Source of the DNA: Lacrimispora amygdalina | Lineage (GTDB): Bacteria; Bacillota; Clostridia; Lachnospirales; Lachnospiraceae | Direction: 5' to 3' | Assembly: GCF_900205965.1 (NCBI RefSeq) | Contig: NZ_OAOF01000008.1 | Location: forward strand, 62,001 to 126,000 | DNA: 64,000 bases | Shown here: positions 62,455 to 64,000 of the stretch, piece after piece | Layout: every line of letters starts with the position of its first letter | Numbering within the stretch: position 1 is the first letter of the stretch | Translations under genes and position numbers: made by a program | The notes under the pieces: generated by a model | What the model was told of the DNA's origin: nothing | Seen by the model: only the letters and a program-made list of their open reading frames with translations | Database searches by the model: none

Positions 62455-62900
62455 TGGAAGTTGTATTATTAGAAGATGTAAAAGCACTTGGGAAAAAGGG
62501 ACAGATCGTCAAGGTAAATGACGGATATGCAAGGAATTTTATTCTCCCGAAGAAACTGGGAATAGAAGCTACCACAAAGAATCTAAATGACTTAAAGCTT
62601 CAGAAAGCCAATGAAGCAAGGATTGCGGCAGAGCAGTTAGAAGCAGCAAAGGAGCTTGCAAAGAAGATAGAGGAATCATCAATTACCGTTACAATACGTG
62701 CAGGAGAAGGCGGAAGGGCATTTGGTTCCGTATCAGGCAAAGAGATCGCCCAGGTGATATCCAGCCAGTTAGGATTAGATATTGATAAGAAGAAACTGGT
62801 ACTTCCGGAGCCGTTAAAGACCTTTGGAACCCATGAAGTTCCCATTAAGCTGCACAAGGATGTAACTGCAAAATTAGATGTTAAGGTATTAGAAAGCTAG
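62454..62900 (+). CDS. rplI: 50S ribosomal protein L9
   Basis: This 148-residue protein is ribosomal protein L9. The N-terminal domain has the signature [17 protein letters not shown] (about 24-40), then a long connecting helix (about 41-75) and a C-terminal domain (about 80-148, with [18 protein letters not shown]). Length is standard. It lies between gdpP and dnaB as in most Firmicutes. Confidence 0.98.
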   Translation: MEVVLLEDVKALGKKGQIVKVNDGYARNFILPKKLGIEATTKNLNDLKLQKANEARIAAEQLEAAKELAKKIEESSITVTIRAGEGGRAFGSVSGKEIAQVISSQLGLDIDKKKLVLPEPLKTFGTHEVPIKLHKDVTAKLDVKVLES

Positions 62901-62911
62901 GAGGCACAGGT

Positions 62912-64000
62912 ATGGATGAGGCCCTGATCAAACGGATCCTTCCTCACAGCATTGAGGCAGAGCAGTCCGTCATCGGATCCATGCTGATGGATCGGGATGC
63001 GATCATTGCTGCTTCCGAGATCGTTACAGCAGGAGATTTTTATCAGCACCAGTATGGCGTCATGTTTGAAGCCATGCTGGAGCTTTTTAATGAGAATCTG
63101 CCGGTGGACTTAATCACCCTGCAGAATCGCTTAAAGGAAAAAGATGTACCTCCCGAGGTGTCCAGTCTGGAATTTGTCAGAGACATTATTACAACGGTTC
63201 CCACCTCCGCTAATGTAAAGTCCTATGCTAAGATTGTGCGGGACAAGGCAGTATTAAGGCGTCTGATTAAGATAAACGAGGAAATAGCCAACACCTGTTA
63301 TGCGGGAAAGGAACCGCTTGAGAATATTCTGGCGTCTACGGAGAAGACGATATTTGACTTGCTGCAGAACCGGAATTCCGGAGATTTCGTTCCCATCCGT
63401 CAGGTTGCCATGAACGTACTGGAAAAGATTGAGGAAGCATCGAAGAATCAGGGAACCGTAACAGGAATTCCTACTGGTTTTATTGATCTGGACTATAAGA
63501 CTTCCGGTCTTCAGCCCTCTGACTTTGTTCTGATTGCCGCCCGTCCCTCTATGGGAAAGACGGCTTTCGTTCTGAACCTGGTTGACCACATTGCTGTTAA
63601 AAAGGGGCTGCCCGCCATGGTTTTCAGTCTGGAGATGTCAAAAGAGCAGCTGGTAAACCGTATGTTAGCCATGGAGTCCAATGTTGACTCCCAGAAGTTA
63701 AGAACCGGAACCTTATCCGACAGTGACTGGGATGCGGTGGTGGAAGGAATCGGAGTAATCGGAAATTCCAAGTTAATCATTGATGACACCCCTGGTATTT
63801 CCATTATGGAGCTACGGTCAAGGTGCAGGAAGATGAAGCTGGAATATGGGTTAAGTATTGTAATTATCGACTACTTACAGTTGATGAGCGGAAGCGGAAA
63901 GAGCGGCGAAAACCGTCAGCAGGAGATATCCGAGATATCCCGGTCATTAAAAGCCCTAGCAAGAGAGCTGAGTGCGCCTGTAATCGCATTATCCCAGCTA
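62912..64000 (+). CDS. dnaB: Replicative DNA helicase DnaB, cut by window end
   Basis: An open frame of 363 codons runs from the ATG at 62912 (after GGAGG) to the window end. The N-terminal DnaB domain starts at PHSIEAEQSVIGSMLMD, and the RecA-type helicase core has Walker A ARPSMGKTAF and Walker B IVIIDYLQLM. It is the hexameric helicase that opens the replication fork. The full protein is usually about 440 residues, so about 80 residues are missing here. No intein is visible in the part present. Confidence 0.97.
   Translation, partial: MDEALIKRILPHSIEAEQSVIGSMLMDRDAIIAASEIVTAGDFYQHQYGVMFEAMLELFNENLPVDLITLQNRLKEKDVPPEVSSLEFVRDIITTVPTSANVKSYAKIVRDKAVLRRLIKINEEIANTCYAGKEPLENILASTEKTIFDLLQNRNSGDFVPIRQVAMNVLEKIEEASKNQGTVTGIPTGFIDLDYKTSGLQPSDFVLIAARPSMGKTAFVLNLVDHIAVKKGLPAMVFSLEMSKEQLVNRMLAMESNVDSQKLRTGTLSDSDWDAVVEGIGVIGNSKLIIDDTPGISIMELRSRCRKMKLEYGLSIVIIDYLQLMSGSGKSGENRQQEISEISRSLKALARELSAPVIALSQL

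Overview
The window looks like the chromosome of a saccharolytic anaerobic Clostridia, most likely a Lachnospiraceae-type gut or soil organism of the Lacrimispora/Enterocloster kind. This is an inference from moderate GC, strong AGGAGG ribosome sites, many lipoprotein transporters, YesM/YesN-type two-component systems, a T-box leader and the gdpP-rplI-dnaB gene order. I see no tRNA, rRNA, CRISPR array, insertion sequence or prophage. The sequence is mostly accessory sugar, acid and nutrient uptake, ending in a core replication operon.

Layout: (1) 1-5.9 kb: a cut-off probable P-type ATPase start, an RpiR regulator, and a divergent mannose-family PTS plus DgaE/DgaF operon for D-glucosaminate-type amino sugar acids. 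(2) 5.9-14.2 kb: a YesN/YesM pair divergent from an ABC sugar importer with a GH31 glycosidase. (3) 14.2-21.5 kb: a methyltransferase, then a beta-glucoside operon (LicT antiterminator, BglP, 6-phospho-beta-glucosidase, lipoprotein esterase) with RAT/terminator switches both before and after licT. (4) 21.6-29.7 kb: a second YesN/YesM pair and a YtfQRT-YjfF-like sugar importer. (5) 29.7-40.0 kb: a tiny DCC-motif protein missed by ordinary gene calling, a MATE exporter, an esterase, an AraC regulator, and a TRAP transporter co-transcribed with a second GH31 enzyme, divergent from another esterase across a strikingly symmetrical double promoter. (6) 40.0-47.3 kb: a LysR regulator and a NikABCDE-like ABC importer with an M14-type deacylase. 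(7) 47.3-55.9 kb: topoisomerase III, then a LacI regulator, a PhnD-C-E-E importer and a cytosolic 5'-nucleotidase-like phosphoesterase. (8) 55.9-59.8 kb: CstA under a T-box riboswitch and Amt-GlnK under what looks like a two-hairpin ANTAR antitermination leader. (9) 59.8-64 kb: a lone receiver protein, then gdpP, rplI and a dnaB cut by the window end.

Most catabolic blocks have their own local sensor and visible operator-like repeats. RNA-level control is unusually dense: two RAT switches, a T-box, an ANTAR-type leader, and three hairpins placed between a solute-binding-protein gene and its membrane/ATPase genes. No single locus is a clearly new defence or mobile system. The most interesting items are the Amt leader, the T-box on cstA, the symmetrical divergent promoter near 39 kb, and three transporter-enzyme pairings whose substrates are not obvious.
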